Origin: an uncultured SAR86 cluster bacterium
GTDB lineage: Bacteria; Pseudomonadota; Gammaproteobacteria; Magnimaribacterales; D2472
Length of the DNA stretch: 64,000 nucleotides
Direction: 5' to 3'
Assembly (NCBI GenBank): GCA_902622845.1
Contig: CACNRI010000002.1
Location: 62,001-126,000, forward strand
The notes under the pieces are model-generated. The model had not been told where the DNA came from, ran no database searches, and worked only from the letters and a program-made list of their open reading frames with translations. Shown in pieces: positions 38,422 through 48,416 of the stretch. The position numbers and the translations under genes were made by a program. Every line of letters starts with the position of its first letter. Positions within the stretch are counted from its first letter, which is position 1.

Positions 38422-39150
38422 TTATTCAATCTTGAATTTAAATAAATCAGGACCATTGGCATCAAGTTTTAAGCACCATCCGAAAGTATCCCAATCTCCC
38501 AAAACAATTCGTTGGGTTGAATAATCTCCATACTCTAAGTCATGAAGATCAGGTCGATGAGTATGGCCATGAATGAAAAGATTTGGCCTTTCTTGTTGAA
38601 GAAATAAATCTACATCATTTGAATTTACGTCAGTTATTTCAGAAGATTTATTTTTGCTAGCAGATTTACTGGCATCCCTCATGTCGTCTGCAATTTTTTT
38701 TCTCTCCTCTAGGGGTTTGCTGAGAAAGTCATCTTTCCAAGCCTGAGATCGGACTTGTTTTCTGAAGTCCATATATTCTGAATCATGAGTGCATAAAAAA
38801 TCACCATGACTGATGATAATTTTCATTTCGTTAAAGGTTATTGTGCAAGGGTCTTCAAGGATTTCAATATCTGCTGAAGTTGCAAAGCTTTTATCAAGCA
38901 GAAAGTCTCTGTTACCAGCAATAAAAAATAGCTTATTCCCTTTGCTAGCAAAATCACTCAGCTTAGACTGAATAACTGCTGCAAGCTCACTATCATCATC
39001 ATCTCCAATCCAAACCTCAAATAAATCACCCAGTATGTAAAGACTGGTAGGAGTAGATATCTTACTATCTAAAAAATCAAAGAATGATTTGGTGATAGGT
39101 GAATCAACTGAACTTAGATGTAGGTCTGAAATGAAATATATTGGATTCAT
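38422..39150 (-). CDS. lpxH: UDP-2,3-diacylglucosamine diphosphatase
   Basis: Lipid A synthesis: hydrolyses UDP-2,3-diacylglucosamine to lipid X at the inner membrane. The calcineurin-like metal sites are all seen: [34 protein letters not shown] and HGHTHRPD. Length 242 (E. coli 240). It overlaps ppiB by four bases and follows it on the same transcript, an order also known in other gammaproteobacteria. Shows that the organism makes lipid A and is therefore Gram-negative. Confidence 0.94.
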   Translation of the reverse strand: MNPIYFISDLHLSSVDSPITKSFFDFLDSKISTPTSLYILGDLFEVWIGDDDDSELAAVIQSKLSDFASKGNKLFFIAGNRDFLLDKSFATSADIEILEDPCTITFNEMKIIISHGDFLCTHDSEYMDFRKQVRSQAWKDDFLSKPLEERKKIADDMRDASKSASKNKSSEITDVNSNDVDLFLQQERPNLFIHGHTHRPDLHDLEYGDYSTQRIVLGDWDTFGWCLKLDANGPDLFKFKIE

Positions 39151-39668
39151 TCCATAACAGATATCGATTGAATCATAATTGGCTCAACTGGAACATCTGC
39201 ATACTGTTGAAAGTTGCCGGTATCAACTACAGCAATAGCATCAACAACATCCATCCCATCTGTTACCTTCCCAAATACCGCATATCCCCAGCCACGCATG
39301 GTTTCTGATGAATGATTTAAGAAACTATTATCTTTATGATTAATAAAAAACTGACTTGTAGCTGAATGAGGATCATTAGTTCTTGCCATAGCAATAGTTC
39401 CTCTATCATTTGGCAAGCCATTATTTGCTTCATTTTGTATTGGTTGAGTACCAGAAGGCTTAGTTCTCATATCAGCTGTTAAGCCTCCTCCTTGAACCAT
39501 AAAACCGTCAATCACTCTATGAAAGATAGTCTCATCATAGTATCCAGATTCAACAAGATTAATAAAATTTTCAACTGTACCCGGAGCCTTTTCTTTATCA
39601 AGCTCTAGAGTAATGTCACCAAGGGAAGTTGAAATAACCACTGCAATAACTGTTTTTGTCATACTCAT
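39147..39668 (-). CDS. ppiB: Cyclophilin-type peptidyl-prolyl isomerase
   Basis: Catalyses proline cis-trans isomerisation. [14 protein letters not shown] contains the active-site arginine and [21 protein letters not shown] the rest of the pocket; the tryptophan-containing loop [12 protein letters not shown] completes it. Length 173 is close to cytoplasmic PpiB (164). The first residues [17 protein letters not shown] are mildly hydrophobic but form the first beta strand of the fold, so I do not call a signal peptide; an alternative start is the second methionine. Confidence 0.92.
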   Translation of the reverse strand: MSMTKTVIAVVISTSLGDITLELDKEKAPGTVENFINLVESGYYDETIFHRVIDGFMVQGGGLTADMRTKPSGTQPIQNEANNGLPNDRGTIAMARTNDPHSATSQFFINHKDNSFLNHSSETMRGWGYAVFGKVTDGMDVVDAIAVVDTGNFQQYADVPVEPIMIQSISVME

Positions 39669-39696
39669 ACCTTTTAAATTTAAATGTTTATTAATA

Positions 39697-40806
39697 CTAG
39701 TTTATTTGCCATTTAGAGGCAATGCGATCTTCTATAATTTCCTCAGTCAAACCATAATCTTTGAGCTCATAGTCGTGCTTTCCATGTTTATGTTTCTTAT
39801 GATTCTTTATATAAGATTCCATTTTGATTTTAATGCTCTCCTCGAAGGGCTTATTAATAAAATCGTAAATATTCTCCATTGTCTTAATAGGATCTTTAAT
39901 AAAATCAGCATAATCGATATCAAGGTTTGTTGTTGAATCGAGCAAAGTTCTTCCTTCTTTATTTTTTAATATTGCATTTTCCCAAAACTCAACCGTTTGT
40001 TTTCCAATAAGTTCTCTATCAATTTGGTTACACAGCCCATTCCAAAGTTTTTCAGTAAGACTGCAAGTTGAGGTAATTGATTTTATAGGATCTCTAAATA
40101 TGTGAACAAATCTTGCCTTTGGATAAATCTTTAAGATTTCAGGTATGTGTTCAATGTGTGATGGATCTTTGAATAGCCAGTTTTTAGGTCTGCCTGAGAG
40201 TTCTAAAATTTGGAAAAACTTTTTATGCCACTCAAATACATTTGTAAAATCAGTTTCCATTAAAAACTTTCTATAGTTTGGAAGATGAGACATATAAATA
40301 TAGACAACACTCTTTGCAGTCACTGTATTAAATTGCTCACATTCCTCAGGAGATAAAGCTCTTAATTTGTGCATAGCATCTAGCATTGGAACTACAAGCC
40401 TAGCAAAACGAAGCTCAGCATCAGTTGCAAAAATCCTCAGCGACTCTCGCCAACTTCCTTTTTCTAGCAATGGAAGGGGTCTTGTTATTTCCCAGTAAAG
40501 CGGACTTCTATGATCTGCATCATTACAGAGAATATCAAAAAGAAAAGTGGTTCCTGATCGTGGAAGGCCTGTTACGATAATAGGTGCTGCTGGATCAGGC
40601 ATATATTTATATTGCGATCTCGAGAACTTATGAATTTTCTCTCTGACATTTATTCGATTTTGTAGTTGGTGCATGAAGGCAATAATGCCATTCATATTTA
40701 TTTCTTTATTTGCATTAATATCATCCACTAATAATTCTAAAGCTTCCACAAATTCAGGTTCACGAGCAGTGGTTATATTCAGCAGTATTTCTTTTGATAT
40801 TTTCAT
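39697..40806 (-). CDS. PAPS-dependent sulfotransferase family protein
   Basis: Predicted to move sulfate from PAPS to an unknown acceptor. The 5'-phosphosulfate loop is [11 protein letters not shown] at residues about 79-89; the 3'-phosphate site is [15 protein letters not shown] in the centre; [13 protein letters not shown] is the family K-D-P-x-H motif that supplies a base. The 369-residue length and these motifs match the bacterial sulfotransferase group often found with lipid genes. It stands alone, 28 bases upstream of ppiB on the same strand. Acceptor (lipid, steroid or glycan) cannot be inferred. Confidence 0.82.
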   Translation of the reverse strand: MKISKEILLNITTAREPEFVEALELLVDDINANKEINMNGIIAFMHQLQNRINVREKIHKFSRSQYKYMPDPAAPIIVTGLPRSGTTFLFDILCNDADHRSPLYWEITRPLPLLEKGSWRESLRIFATDAELRFARLVVPMLDAMHKLRALSPEECEQFNTVTAKSVVYIYMSHLPNYRKFLMETDFTNVFEWHKKFFQILELSGRPKNWLFKDPSHIEHIPEILKIYPKARFVHIFRDPIKSITSTCSLTEKLWNGLCNQIDRELIGKQTVEFWENAILKNKEGRTLLDSTTNLDIDYADFIKDPIKTMENIYDFINKPFEESIKIKMESYIKNHKKHKHGKHDYELKDYGLTEEIIEDRIASKWQIN

Positions 40807-40836
40807 TTCTACTCATTAATGGTAACAAAATATATT

Positions 40837-40865
40837 TTCAATTTCTTTGGGTCTAGTGGTATTGT
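40837..40865 (+). promoter_or_regulatory. Extended -10 promoter for the small secreted protein gene
   Basis: TTCAAT at 40837-40842, 17-base spacer, and TATTGT at 40860-40865 preceded by TGG (extended -10). A complete AGGAGG Shine-Dalgarno follows at 40882-40887, the best ribosome site I noticed in the window, suggesting strong expression. Confidence 0.42.
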
Positions 40866-40892
40866 AGTTACTTAGAAATTTAGGAGGAAATT

Positions 40893-41324
40893 ATGAAAAA
40901 AATTCTATTTTTGTCACTACTTGTTCCTTTCTTTAGCTTTGCTGAGATCTGGGTAGATTATGAGCCTGCTGAGCAAGTTACAGAAATGACTGTTGTTAAA
41001 GTTAAACCAAACATGCTTGATGATTACATTATGGGCATTAAAAAAACTTGGGTTGATTCTTGTGAAATCCAAAAAGAGCTTGGACATATTGTTGGATGTG
41101 CGGTCTATACTGCAAACACTGCTGGTACAGACCCAAATGTCTTCTTAACAATTACTTATGAAAATCTTGCTGCAATGGGTCCTGATAAAGAAAAATATGA
41201 GGAATTTATGGAAGCTTGGAGAAAAAAGATTTCTGAAGATGATCAGAGTGAAATAGCTGGCGGCTATGGTGATATGAGAGAAATCGTAGACCTAGTTGTT
41301 TTAAGAAAAGTAAACTTTAAATAA
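40893..41324 (+). CDS. Small secreted protein, possible dimeric alpha-beta barrel
   Basis: A 143-residue exported protein with an 18-residue signal peptide (MKKILFLSLLVPFFSFAE). The mature part begins IWVDYEPAEQVTEMTVVKVKPNM and alternates strands and helices in an order compatible with a ferredoxin-like, ABM-type fold; it contains two cysteines (DSCEIQ and VGCAVY) that could form a disulfide. I do not recognise the family. Strong ribosome site, extended -10 promoter and a hairpin terminator directly after its stop make it a well-expressed single-gene unit. Confidence 0.72.
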   Translation: MKKILFLSLLVPFFSFAEIWVDYEPAEQVTEMTVVKVKPNMLDDYIMGIKKTWVDSCEIQKELGHIVGCAVYTANTAGTDPNVFLTITYENLAAMGPDKEKYEEFMEAWRKKISEDDQSEIAGGYGDMREIVDLVVLRKVNFK

Positions 41325-41328
41325 TCTT

Positions 41329-41360
41329 ATTTGGGCAGGTTAATCCTGCCCAAATTTAAA
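41329..41360 (+). terminator. Hairpin terminator after the small secreted protein gene
   Basis: A perfect 11-base stem (ATTTGGGCAGG, 41329-41339, with its complement at 41345-41355) and a five-base loop. The following T-run is short (AAATTTAAAC), so termination may be incomplete. Confidence 0.75.
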
Positions 41361-41362
41361 CT

Positions 41363-41779
41363 ATGAATATCTTGTTTCTTTGTGTTGGCAACTCAGCTCG
41401 AAGCCAAATTGCTGAAGGCCTCGCAAAATCGATGATGGGCCCTGAATACAATATACAAAGTGCAGGGTCCCAACCAAGTGGCTCAGTGCATAAAAATGCA
41501 ATTAGCACCATGAAAGAAATAGGAATTGATATTTCAGATTATGAATCTAAGAGTTTAGAAGATCTTGATATGGATTTTATAAATGATATTGATTACATAA
41601 TTACCTTGTGTGCTGAGGAATTCTGCCCAACTCTAAACAACAAAGCAAAAAAAATTCATTGGGCAAATGAAGATCCAGATAACGACAGCTATTCAGATCA
41701 ACAGTTAGAAAAAGAATTTCGAAGGACCAGAGAAAATATATTTAAGCTTTTAAAAAAATTTTTTGTTGAAAACTCTTAA
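41363..41779 (+). CDS. ArsC-type low-molecular-weight phosphatase / arsenate reductase
   Basis: Thioredoxin-coupled arsenate reductases of this fold use three cysteines; here they are Cys7 in the P-loop CVGNSARS, Cys83 and Cys88 in LCAEEFCP. The P-loop variant has Ala12 where the plasmid pI258 enzyme has a non-catalytic cysteine. HWANEDPDND is the second acidic loop. Length 138. The redox pair favours arsenate reductase over a plain tyrosine phosphatase, but no arsR, arsB or acr3 gene is nearby. It starts eight bases after the terminator hairpin, so it may rely on read-through. Confidence 0.82.
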   Translation: MNILFLCVGNSARSQIAEGLAKSMMGPEYNIQSAGSQPSGSVHKNAISTMKEIGIDISDYESKSLEDLDMDFINDIDYIITLCAEEFCPTLNNKAKKIHWANEDPDNDSYSDQQLEKEFRRTRENIFKLLKKFFVENS

Positions 41780-41783
41780 AACT

Positions 41784-42290
41784 TTAATAGAAAGAGATCT
41801 CTTTGACTTTTAAATCGACATCGAAGTCTCTGCCATACCCAGCAAAACTAATATCTCTAATATTGCTAGGATTTAGCCTTGGAGACATACCAGATTTCTT
41901 TTCAAAATCTGAGAAATTGATTTCAAAGTTTTGCCACTCAGAAGAAACATCAAAAGTTGAGCTGTGATATGCCCATGGAGGCATCCTTAAGCCCTGCATA
42001 GTTACATGAACCTCATAGGTTTCATTATTTCCTTTTGCAATAAAGCGAATACCCTTAACCTCCTTATCAACGCTATCTGGTCTGTGGGCTAACCTTACGA
42101 AACCACCATTATTAACAGTAGTTACATATCCTTTTAAACTGAATACACCATCATCAAAACCGGCTTCCAATTCTGACTTACCCCCCATAACTTGATCGGT
42201 AACGATATACCAACTGGATGGATTATTTGAAATATCAGAAAAAGTGCTCATTGATATAATAAGTAGTAAAAGTGAGAAAATTTTTTTCAT
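41784..42290 (-). CDS. Exported CIA30-like (complex I intermediate-associated 30) domain protein
   Basis: A 168-residue protein with a signal peptide (MKKIFSLLLLIISMSTFS). The body fits the CIA30 beta-sandwich: WYIVTDQVMGGKSELEAGF, GYVTTVNNGGFVRLAHRP, GIRFIAKGNNETYEVHV and ISFAGYGRDFDVDLKVKEISF. Function in bacteria is unknown; similar proteins may bind carbohydrates. The ATG at 42290 that begins the signal peptide is preferred over the in-frame ATG at 42308. It begins 21 bases after the 3' end of tRNA-Asn on the same strand, so it is probably co-transcribed with that tRNA. Confidence 0.8.
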   Translation of the reverse strand: MKKIFSLLLLIISMSTFSDISNNPSSWYIVTDQVMGGKSELEAGFDDGVFSLKGYVTTVNNGGFVRLAHRPDSVDKEVKGIRFIAKGNNETYEVHVTMQGLRMPPWAYHSSTFDVSSEWQNFEINFSDFEKKSGMSPRLNPSNIRDISFAGYGRDFDVDLKVKEISFY

Positions 42291-42311
42291 GGTAGCAGTA
42301 TAAATCAACTA

Positions 42312-42386
42312 TGGCTCCCCCGGTGTGGATCGAACACACGACCAATTGATTAACAGTCAACTGCTCTACCGCTGAGCTACAGGGGA
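42312..42386 (-). tRNA. tRNA-Asn (anticodon GTT)
   Basis: A 75-base cloverleaf read on the minus strand. The acceptor stem TCCCCTG pairs with CGGGGGA and the gene encodes the 3' CCA. The D-arm (AGCTCAGCGGTAGAGC), the anticodon loop CTGTTAA with GTT at 42354-42352, and the T-arm with GTTCGATC are all regular. No terminator separates it from the CIA30-like gene. Confidence 0.97.
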
Positions 42387-42397
42387 GCGTGAAAAGC

Positions 42398-42405
42398 ATT
42401 ATAAT
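42398..42405. promoter_or_regulatory. Shared palindromic -10 region of tRNA-Asn and uvrB
   Basis: ATTATAAT reads TATAAT on both strands (42403-42398 leftward, 42400-42405 rightward). The leftward hexamer is 11 bases before tRNA-Asn; the rightward one is 28 bases before the uvrB ATG. The two polymerases would compete for the same DNA. No LexA box is present. Confidence 0.45.
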
Positions 42406-42433
42406 TAATTTTTATTTAATAAGTAAGAAATAA

Positions 42434-44443
42434 ATGACGAAAAAACTAGAAGTAGTAAGTAATTTTGATCCAGCAGGAACCCAACCTGAGGCAATTAAAA
42501 GTCTGGTATCAGGCATAGATAACGGCTTGCTCCATCAAGTTCTTTTGGGGGTAACGGGTTCTGGTAAAACATACACTATGGCAAAAGTTATTGAAGAGAC
42601 TCAGCGTCCAGCAATAATCATGGCACATAATAAAACTCTTGCCGCTCAACTCTACGGTGAATTTAGGGATTTTTTTCCAAATAATTCTGTTGAGTATTTT
42701 GTTTCTTACTATGATTATTATCAGCCTGAGGCCTATGTCCCAGCCTCAGATACTTATATTGCCAAAGATGCATCAATTAATGAGCATATTGAGCAGATGC
42801 GATTATCTGCAACAAAAGCACTGATAGAGAGAAAAGATGCAATTGTTGTTGCAACAGTTTCATCCATTTATGGATTAGGAGCACCTGAGTCTTATTTAGA
42901 GATGGTCATGCATTTAGACAGAGGTGATGAAGTTGATCAAAGGCAACTTTTAAAAAAGCTATCTGTTATGCAATACACCAGAAATGATCTTGATTTTAGA
43001 AGATCAACTTTTAGAGTCAGAGGAGATACTATAGATGTATATCCAGCTGACTCAGAGAGAGAAGCATTGCGCATTCAGATGTTTGGAGATGAAATTGAAA
43101 GTCTCCTATGGATCGACTCACTAACAGGCGAGATTATTTCAGAAACACCAAGAGCTACTATTTTTCCAAAAACTCACTATGTAACTCCTAGAGAAAAAAT
43201 CAATGCATGCATTCCTGAAATTGAAGAGGAGCTCAAAGATAGACTAGCCTTTTTAAAGGAAAATAATAAATTAGTTGAGGCTCAAAGACTTCAAGAGAGA
43301 ACGCAATATGATTTAGAAATGATGCGAGAGCTTGGCTATTGTCAGGGAATTGAGAATTACTCACGATATCTTTCAGGCAGAGAGTCAGGAGAACCGCCGC
43401 CTTGCTTATTCGATTATGTTCCAAAAAATGCTTTAGTTTTCATCGATGAGTCTCACGTGACAGTTCCGCAAATAGGCGCTATGTATAAGGGTGATAGATC
43501 AAGAAAAGAAACCTTAGTTGAGTATGGTTTCAGGCTTCCATCTGCTGTAGATAATAGGCCTTTAAGATTTGAAGAGTGGGAGTTACTTGCATCACAAAGA
43601 ATTTATGTCTCTGCTACACCTAATAAGTATGAGTCAGAAAGGAATGATAACTTAGTTGAGCTTCTTGTAAGACCGACTGGTTTAACGGATCCAGAAGTTG
43701 AAATAAGACCAGCTACATCTCAGGTTGATGATGTGATTGGCGAATGTAATGAGAGAGCGATGCTTAAGGAGAGGGTACTGATAACTACTTTGACTAAAAG
43801 AATGGCAGAGGATCTGACTGATTATCTTAATGAGAATGATATCAAAACTCGATATATGCATTCGGATATTGACACTGTTGAAAGGGTAGAAATTATTCGA
43901 GATCTCAGACTTGGTAAATTTGATGTCTTAGTAGGCATTAATTTACTAAGAGAGGGGCTCGATATTCCCGAAGTGAGCCTTGTGGCAATTCTAGATGCAG
44001 ATAAAGAGGGCTTTTTAAGATCTGAAACAACCCTTATTCAAACTATAGGAAGAGCGGCCAGAAACTTAAGAGGAAAAGCAATTCTTTATGCAGATAAAAA
44101 AACCGGATCAATGGAGCGAGCTTTAGCTGAAACTTCAAGAAGGCGAGATATCCAGCTTGAATTCAATGAAAAAAATAATATTAAACCTCAGTCAATTAAA
44201 AAAGAAGTAAAAGATATTATGGAAGGTGCCAGGGTCAATAAAAGAGCCTCCAAAAACAGACCGCAAGACTATTCAAAAGATTTGAAATTTAGAATCAAAG
44301 AGTCAAATCCTGATGAAATCTCAAAATCAATTAATAAGCTAGAAGAGCAGATGTATAAGTATGCAAATCAAACTGAGTTTGAAAAAGCTGCTTATTGCAG
44401 AGATAAAATTAAAGAACTTAAAAGAAAGTTAATAGAAGTCTAG
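42434..44443 (+). CDS. uvrB: UvrABC excinuclease subunit B
   Basis: Damage-recognition helicase of nucleotide excision repair. Walker A is GVTGSGKT (residues 39-46). [12 protein letters not shown] is the beta-hairpin that probes the lesion, [21 protein letters not shown] is motif [32 protein letters not shown] covers helicase motif V, and the UVR motif near the end ([24 protein letters not shown]) binds UvrC. Length 669 (E. coli 673). Single gene, rightward, sharing its promoter region with tRNA-Asn. No SOS box is seen although uvrB is SOS-regulated in E. coli. Confidence 0.97.
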   Translation: MTKKLEVVSNFDPAGTQPEAIKSLVSGIDNGLLHQVLLGVTGSGKTYTMAKVIEETQRPAIIMAHNKTLAAQLYGEFRDFFPNNSVEYFVSYYDYYQPEAYVPASDTYIAKDASINEHIEQMRLSATKALIERKDAIVVATVSSIYGLGAPESYLEMVMHLDRGDEVDQRQLLKKLSVMQYTRNDLDFRRSTFRVRGDTIDVYPADSEREALRIQMFGDEIESLLWIDSLTGEIISETPRATIFPKTHYVTPREKINACIPEIEEELKDRLAFLKENNKLVEAQRLQERTQYDLEMMRELGYCQGIENYSRYLSGRESGEPPPCLFDYVPKNALVFIDESHVTVPQIGAMYKGDRSRKETLVEYGFRLPSAVDNRPLRFEEWELLASQRIYVSATPNKYESERNDNLVELLVRPTGLTDPEVEIRPATSQVDDVIGECNERAMLKERVLITTLTKRMAEDLTDYLNENDIKTRYMHSDIDTVERVEIIRDLRLGKFDVLVGINLLREGLDIPEVSLVAILDADKEGFLRSETTLIQTIGRAARNLRGKAILYADKKTGSMERALAETSRRRDIQLEFNEKNNIKPQSIKKEVKDIMEGARVNKRASKNRPQDYSKDLKFRIKESNPDEISKSINKLEEQMYKYANQTEFEKAAYCRDKIKELKRKLIEV

Positions 44444-44473
44444 ATTGCTACTGTTTGAGCAAAGTTTTTATCC

Positions 44474-44479
44474 TATAAT
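44474..44479 (+). promoter_or_regulatory. Possible -10 hexamer for purL
   Basis: A perfect TATAAT 28 bases before the GTG start of purL. The TTGAGC at 44455 is only 13 bases away, too close for a normal -35, so the promoter call is tentative. Confidence 0.3.
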
Positions 44480-44507
44480 TGTATTAAGGTTTTTAAATCT
44501 TTAATAA

Positions 44508-47500
44508 GTGCCAAATTTAAAAATTAATATCTTCTCAGGGGGAAATGCCTTTTCTTCGGCAACTGCCGCCAAGCTTACTGACGAATTCAATTTTTCAAAT
44601 AATTCCAAAGCGACTATTGAATGTATAGAGGTTTTCTTGCTTAGTGCAGAGGAGTCTTGTAATGAGCTTGATAGATGTAAAACAATTCTTGGCTGCGAGG
44701 AGCTAGCTGAAGAATTTGATTTTTTTGTAGGACCTAGAAGATCAACCATTAGTCCTTGGTCTTCAAAAACTGAAGATATTTTTAAAAATGTCGGGATTGT
44801 TGGAATATCCAGAATTGAGAGGTTTTATGGCTTTAAGATTTCTAACTTAGAACCTAATTCAAACCTTGACCTTTCCTCGGTCTTTGATCGCATGACTCAA
44901 TCCATTTACTCAACAGTTGAAGAGTTAGCAGAATTTTTCTTTGAGTTAGATAAAAGAGGCCTCGGTGAGATTGATATTATTTCTGGTGGGAAAAAAGCTC
45001 TTGAGGATGCAAACACAAAATATGGTTTTGCAATTTCCAATGATGAAATAGATTATCTCTTAGATTTTTATAATTCGATTAATAGAAATCCTACTGATGC
45101 TGAACTCATGATGTTCTCACAAGCAAACTCAGAACATTGCAGGCATAAGATTTTTAACACCGACTGGCAAGTAGATGGGGAAGAAAAAGAAGATTCTTTA
45201 TTTCAGCTTATTAAAAAGACCAGTAAAGAGTCGCCAAAAAATATTATTTCTGCCTATAAAGATAATGCCGCAATTGTTGAAGGTGTTAATACTAAAAGGC
45301 TTTCAGTAAATGATGATCAAACTTATGAACTCATTCAAGAAAAGATTAATTCAACTATAAAGGTAGAAACTCATAATCACCCGACCGCAATTTCACCATT
45401 TCCAGGAGCGTCTACAGGATCAGGTGGAGAAATAAGAGATGAGGGTGCAACTGGAATGGGAGCAAAGCCAAAAGTTGGCTTGGTTGGGTTTAATGTTTCT
45501 AACTTGAGACTCCCTGACTTTATTCGCCCTTGGGAGGACGATGAGAATAAACCAGAAAGGATCGCTTCGCCGCTTGAAATAATGGTTGATGCACCTCTCG
45601 GAGGCGCAGCATTTAATAATGAATTTGGTCGCCCATCAATATTAGGTTACTTCAGAAGTTTTGAAACTTCTTTTAAAGATTCAACAGCATACGGTTATCA
45701 CAAACCAATTATGCTTGCAGGTGGAATCGGAGAGATTATTGATAGGAATAATTTTAAAAAACAAATTAGTGAGGACTATTTAGTAATTGTTTTAGGTGGT
45801 CCATCAATGCTGATTGGTCTTGGCGGCGGCGCTGCATCATCAATGTCATCAGGACAAAGTGATGAGGATTTAGATTTTGCTTCAGTACAAAGAGATAACG
45901 CAGAAATGGAAAGACGGTGCCAAGAAGTAATTAATACTTGTAATAATAAAAATCCAAGCATCATAGAGTTTATACATGATGTAGGTGCAGGTGGTCTTTC
46001 AAACGCAATACCAGAATTAGCTAAAGATAGTGAATTGGGAGTATATATAAATCTTAAAGACATTCCATGTGCGGATCTCTCAATGTCACCGATGGAAATC
46101 TGGTCAAACGAATCTCAGGAAAGATATGTTTTAAGCATTCATTCTAATAATGAAGAACTATTTAGAGAAATTTGTGAGAGAGAACGTTGTCCTTTTGCAG
46201 TTGTAGGAAAAACAATAACTGAAAAATATATAAAACTTTTTGATGAAAGTGCTAATAACTATCCAGTGGATGTACCCTTATCTATGCTGTTTGGTGAACT
46301 GCCACTAGAAAAGAAAGTCGTTCAAGAAGAAAAAAATGTTTTTAATGTTGAGCAAAAGATAGCAATAGATGCAGATAATGATTTAGATATTTCAGAGCTT
46401 GATCCAAAAGCAAAAGAGTCTGTTAAAAAACATATTGATAAAAGTGCTGAAAATGTTCTTAGTCATCCAACGGTTGGCTCAAAATCTTTTTTAATTACTA
46501 TCGGTGATAGATCGGTAGGAGGAATGGTTGCAAGAGATCAATTTGTTGGAAAGTGGCAGGTGCCTACATCAAATTATGCTATGTCCTTGAGATCTTTTGA
46601 TGATGTTTGCGGAGAAGTCATAAGTATCGGAGAGAGACCAGCTTTATCCATTCATAATGCAGCTGCTTCAATGCGAATGGCAGTAGCCGAAGCAGTAACC
46701 AATATGATGTCAGTTCCAATTGAATCTATTTCTTCTATAAGAGCATCAGCTAACTGGATGGCGGCTTGTGGAGAAAATATTGAAGATTTAAATCTTAGAA
46801 AAGGAGTGGAAGCACTATCAAACTTTTGTATTGATCTCGGGATAGCAATTCCTGTTGGTAAAGATTCTTTGTCCATGAGAACAACTTGGGAAAAAGATCA
46901 ATCAAACTTCACCGTTAAAAGTCCAATGACAGGAATCATTTCAGCTATGGCGCCTGTCAAAGACGTAAGAACATCAATAACTACAGAGTATAAAAACTTA
47001 GAAGATCCATGCTTGGTTTTAGTAAAACCAAACAATTTTTTTAGATTGAATGGATCAATTTATCAAGATATTTTTGAAACATCATTTACTGATACGCCAG
47101 ATATTTCATCAGAAGAGCTCTTAAATTTATTTAATTTTATTCAGAAAGGAGTAAATAAAAAAAATATTCATGCGCTTCATGATATTTCTGATGGGGGAAT
47201 CCTTACCACCTTATCTGAACTTTGCTTTACAAATAAAATAGGATGTTCAATATCGCTTGATAACAATTTCCAGGTTTCTCCGGAGCAATTCTTATTTTCG
47301 GAAGAGATTGGAGTTGTTATCCAAATAAATGAATCTAAATTAAAGGAATTAAAGCAATCAGCTCATTCTCAAAACCTTTTATTCCAGTATTTAGGAAAGA
47401 TTGGCGGAAGTAATTTTGATATTTTAGATAAAAATAAGGATAAATTATTCTCACGAGACATTGCAGAGCTTGAACAGGCTTGGTCTCAGGTCTCATATCG

Positions 47501-48416
47501 CATTAAATCAATAAGAGACAATAAAGATGATGCAAAATCGGAGTTTGATCTTATTTCAAAGACCTCAAATACTGGATTATTTTCAAATGACTCTTTTAAG
47601 CAACCTAAAAAAGTTCTGAAAATACTCAATTTCCTGAAAAACAAACCAAAAGTTGCAATTTTAAGAGAGCAAGGTGTAAATGGGCAAAATGAAATGGCAG
47701 CTGCATTTATAAAAGCAGGTTTTGAAGCACATGATGTTCATATGCAGGATTTGTTAGAGCAGAAAAAAGATTTAAATCAATTTAATGGTCTCGCTGTTTG
47801 TGGTGGATTTTCATATGGAGATGTTTTAGGAGCAGGAAAGGGTTGGTCTAGCACAATCAATTTTAGTGATAGCATCCAAGAAAAGTTTTTAAAATTTTTT
47901 GAGGACGAGAAAAAATTTACACTTGGTGTTTGTAATGGATGCCAAATGCTTTCCTCCATAAAAGAAATAATTCCCGGAACAGATTCTTGGCCAAGTTTCC
48001 AAAAGAATCATTCCGATCAATTTGAAGCAAGACTGAGTCAAGTAAAAATTCTAAAATCAAAATCTGTACTGTTAAATGATATGGAAGACTGGTCGCTACC
48101 AATTATTGTTTCGCATGGAGAGGGTAGAGCAAGTTTTGAAAATGAAGATGAAATAAAAAAACTTTTTGATTCAGAAAAGATCTGTATGACTTTCGTTGAT
48201 TCAGCTGGATATCAAACTGAACAATATCCATTGAATCCAAATAAATCACCTTCAGGAATTACAGGAATTACAAATGATAATGGAAACATAACAATCATGA
48301 TGCCTCACCCGGAGAGAGTTTTTCGTTCTCATCAATTTTCATGGAAACCATTATCTTGGGGAGAATTTTCTCCTTGGATGCAGATCTTTATAAATGCTAA
48401 AAAGTTTGTGAGTTAG
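44508..48416 (+). CDS. purL: Phosphoribosylformylglycinamidine synthase (large type)
   Basis: Fourth step of purine synthesis, glutamine-dependent, single-chain type of gammaproteobacteria and eukaryotes. Order of domains: PurS-like N-terminus (1-150), linker, two synthase halves with KVETHNHPTAISPFPGASTG and DVGAGGLSNAIPELAKDSE, and a C-terminal glutaminase (about 1040-1302) with LREQGVNGQNEMAAAF, the nucleophile in GVCNGCQML, and the HGEGRA and MPHPER motifs. Length 1302 (E. coli 1295). The start is GTG at 44508. Its final bases overlap the convergent NUDIX gene by four. Confidence 0.97.
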   Translation: MPNLKINIFSGGNAFSSATAAKLTDEFNFSNNSKATIECIEVFLLSAEESCNELDRCKTILGCEELAEEFDFFVGPRRSTISPWSSKTEDIFKNVGIVGISRIERFYGFKISNLEPNSNLDLSSVFDRMTQSIYSTVEELAEFFFELDKRGLGEIDIISGGKKALEDANTKYGFAISNDEIDYLLDFYNSINRNPTDAELMMFSQANSEHCRHKIFNTDWQVDGEEKEDSLFQLIKKTSKESPKNIISAYKDNAAIVEGVNTKRLSVNDDQTYELIQEKINSTIKVETHNHPTAISPFPGASTGSGGEIRDEGATGMGAKPKVGLVGFNVSNLRLPDFIRPWEDDENKPERIASPLEIMVDAPLGGAAFNNEFGRPSILGYFRSFETSFKDSTAYGYHKPIMLAGGIGEIIDRNNFKKQISEDYLVIVLGGPSMLIGLGGGAASSMSSGQSDEDLDFASVQRDNAEMERRCQEVINTCNNKNPSIIEFIHDVGAGGLSNAIPELAKDSELGVYINLKDIPCADLSMSPMEIWSNESQERYVLSIHSNNEELFREICERERCPFAVVGKTITEKYIKLFDESANNYPVDVPLSMLFGELPLEKKVVQEEKNVFNVEQKIAIDADNDLDISELDPKAKESVKKHIDKSAENVLSHPTVGSKSFLITIGDRSVGGMVARDQFVGKWQVPTSNYAMSLRSFDDVCGEVISIGERPALSIHNAAASMRMAVAEAVTNMMSVPIESISSIRASANWMAACGENIEDLNLRKGVEALSNFCIDLGIAIPVGKDSLSMRTTWEKDQSNFTVKSPMTGIISAMAPVKDVRTSITTEYKNLEDPCLVLVKPNNFFRLNGSIYQDIFETSFTDTPDISSEELLNLFNFIQKGVNKKNIHALHDISDGGILTTLSELCFTNKIGCSISLDNNFQVSPEQFLFSEEIGVVIQINESKLKELKQSAHSQNLLFQYLGKIGGSNFDILDKNKDKLFSRDIAELEQAWSQVSYRIKSIRDNKDDAKSEFDLISKTSNTGLFSNDSFKQPKKVLKILNFLKNKPKVAILREQGVNGQNEMAAAFIKAGFEAHDVHMQDLLEQKKDLNQFNGLAVCGGFSYGDVLGAGKGWSSTINFSDSIQEKFLKFFEDEKKFTLGVCNGCQMLSSIKEIIPGTDSWPSFQKNHSDQFEARLSQVKILKSKSVLLNDMEDWSLPIIVSHGEGRASFENEDEIKKLFDSEKICMTFVDSAGYQTEQYPLNPNKSPSGITGITNDNGNITIMMPHPERVFRSHQFSWKPLSWGEFSPWMQIFINAKKFVS

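Noticed and set aside
41363..41779. Part of an arsenic resistance operon
   Set aside because: No arsR, arsB, acr3 or arsH is nearby; called only as an ArsC-type protein.
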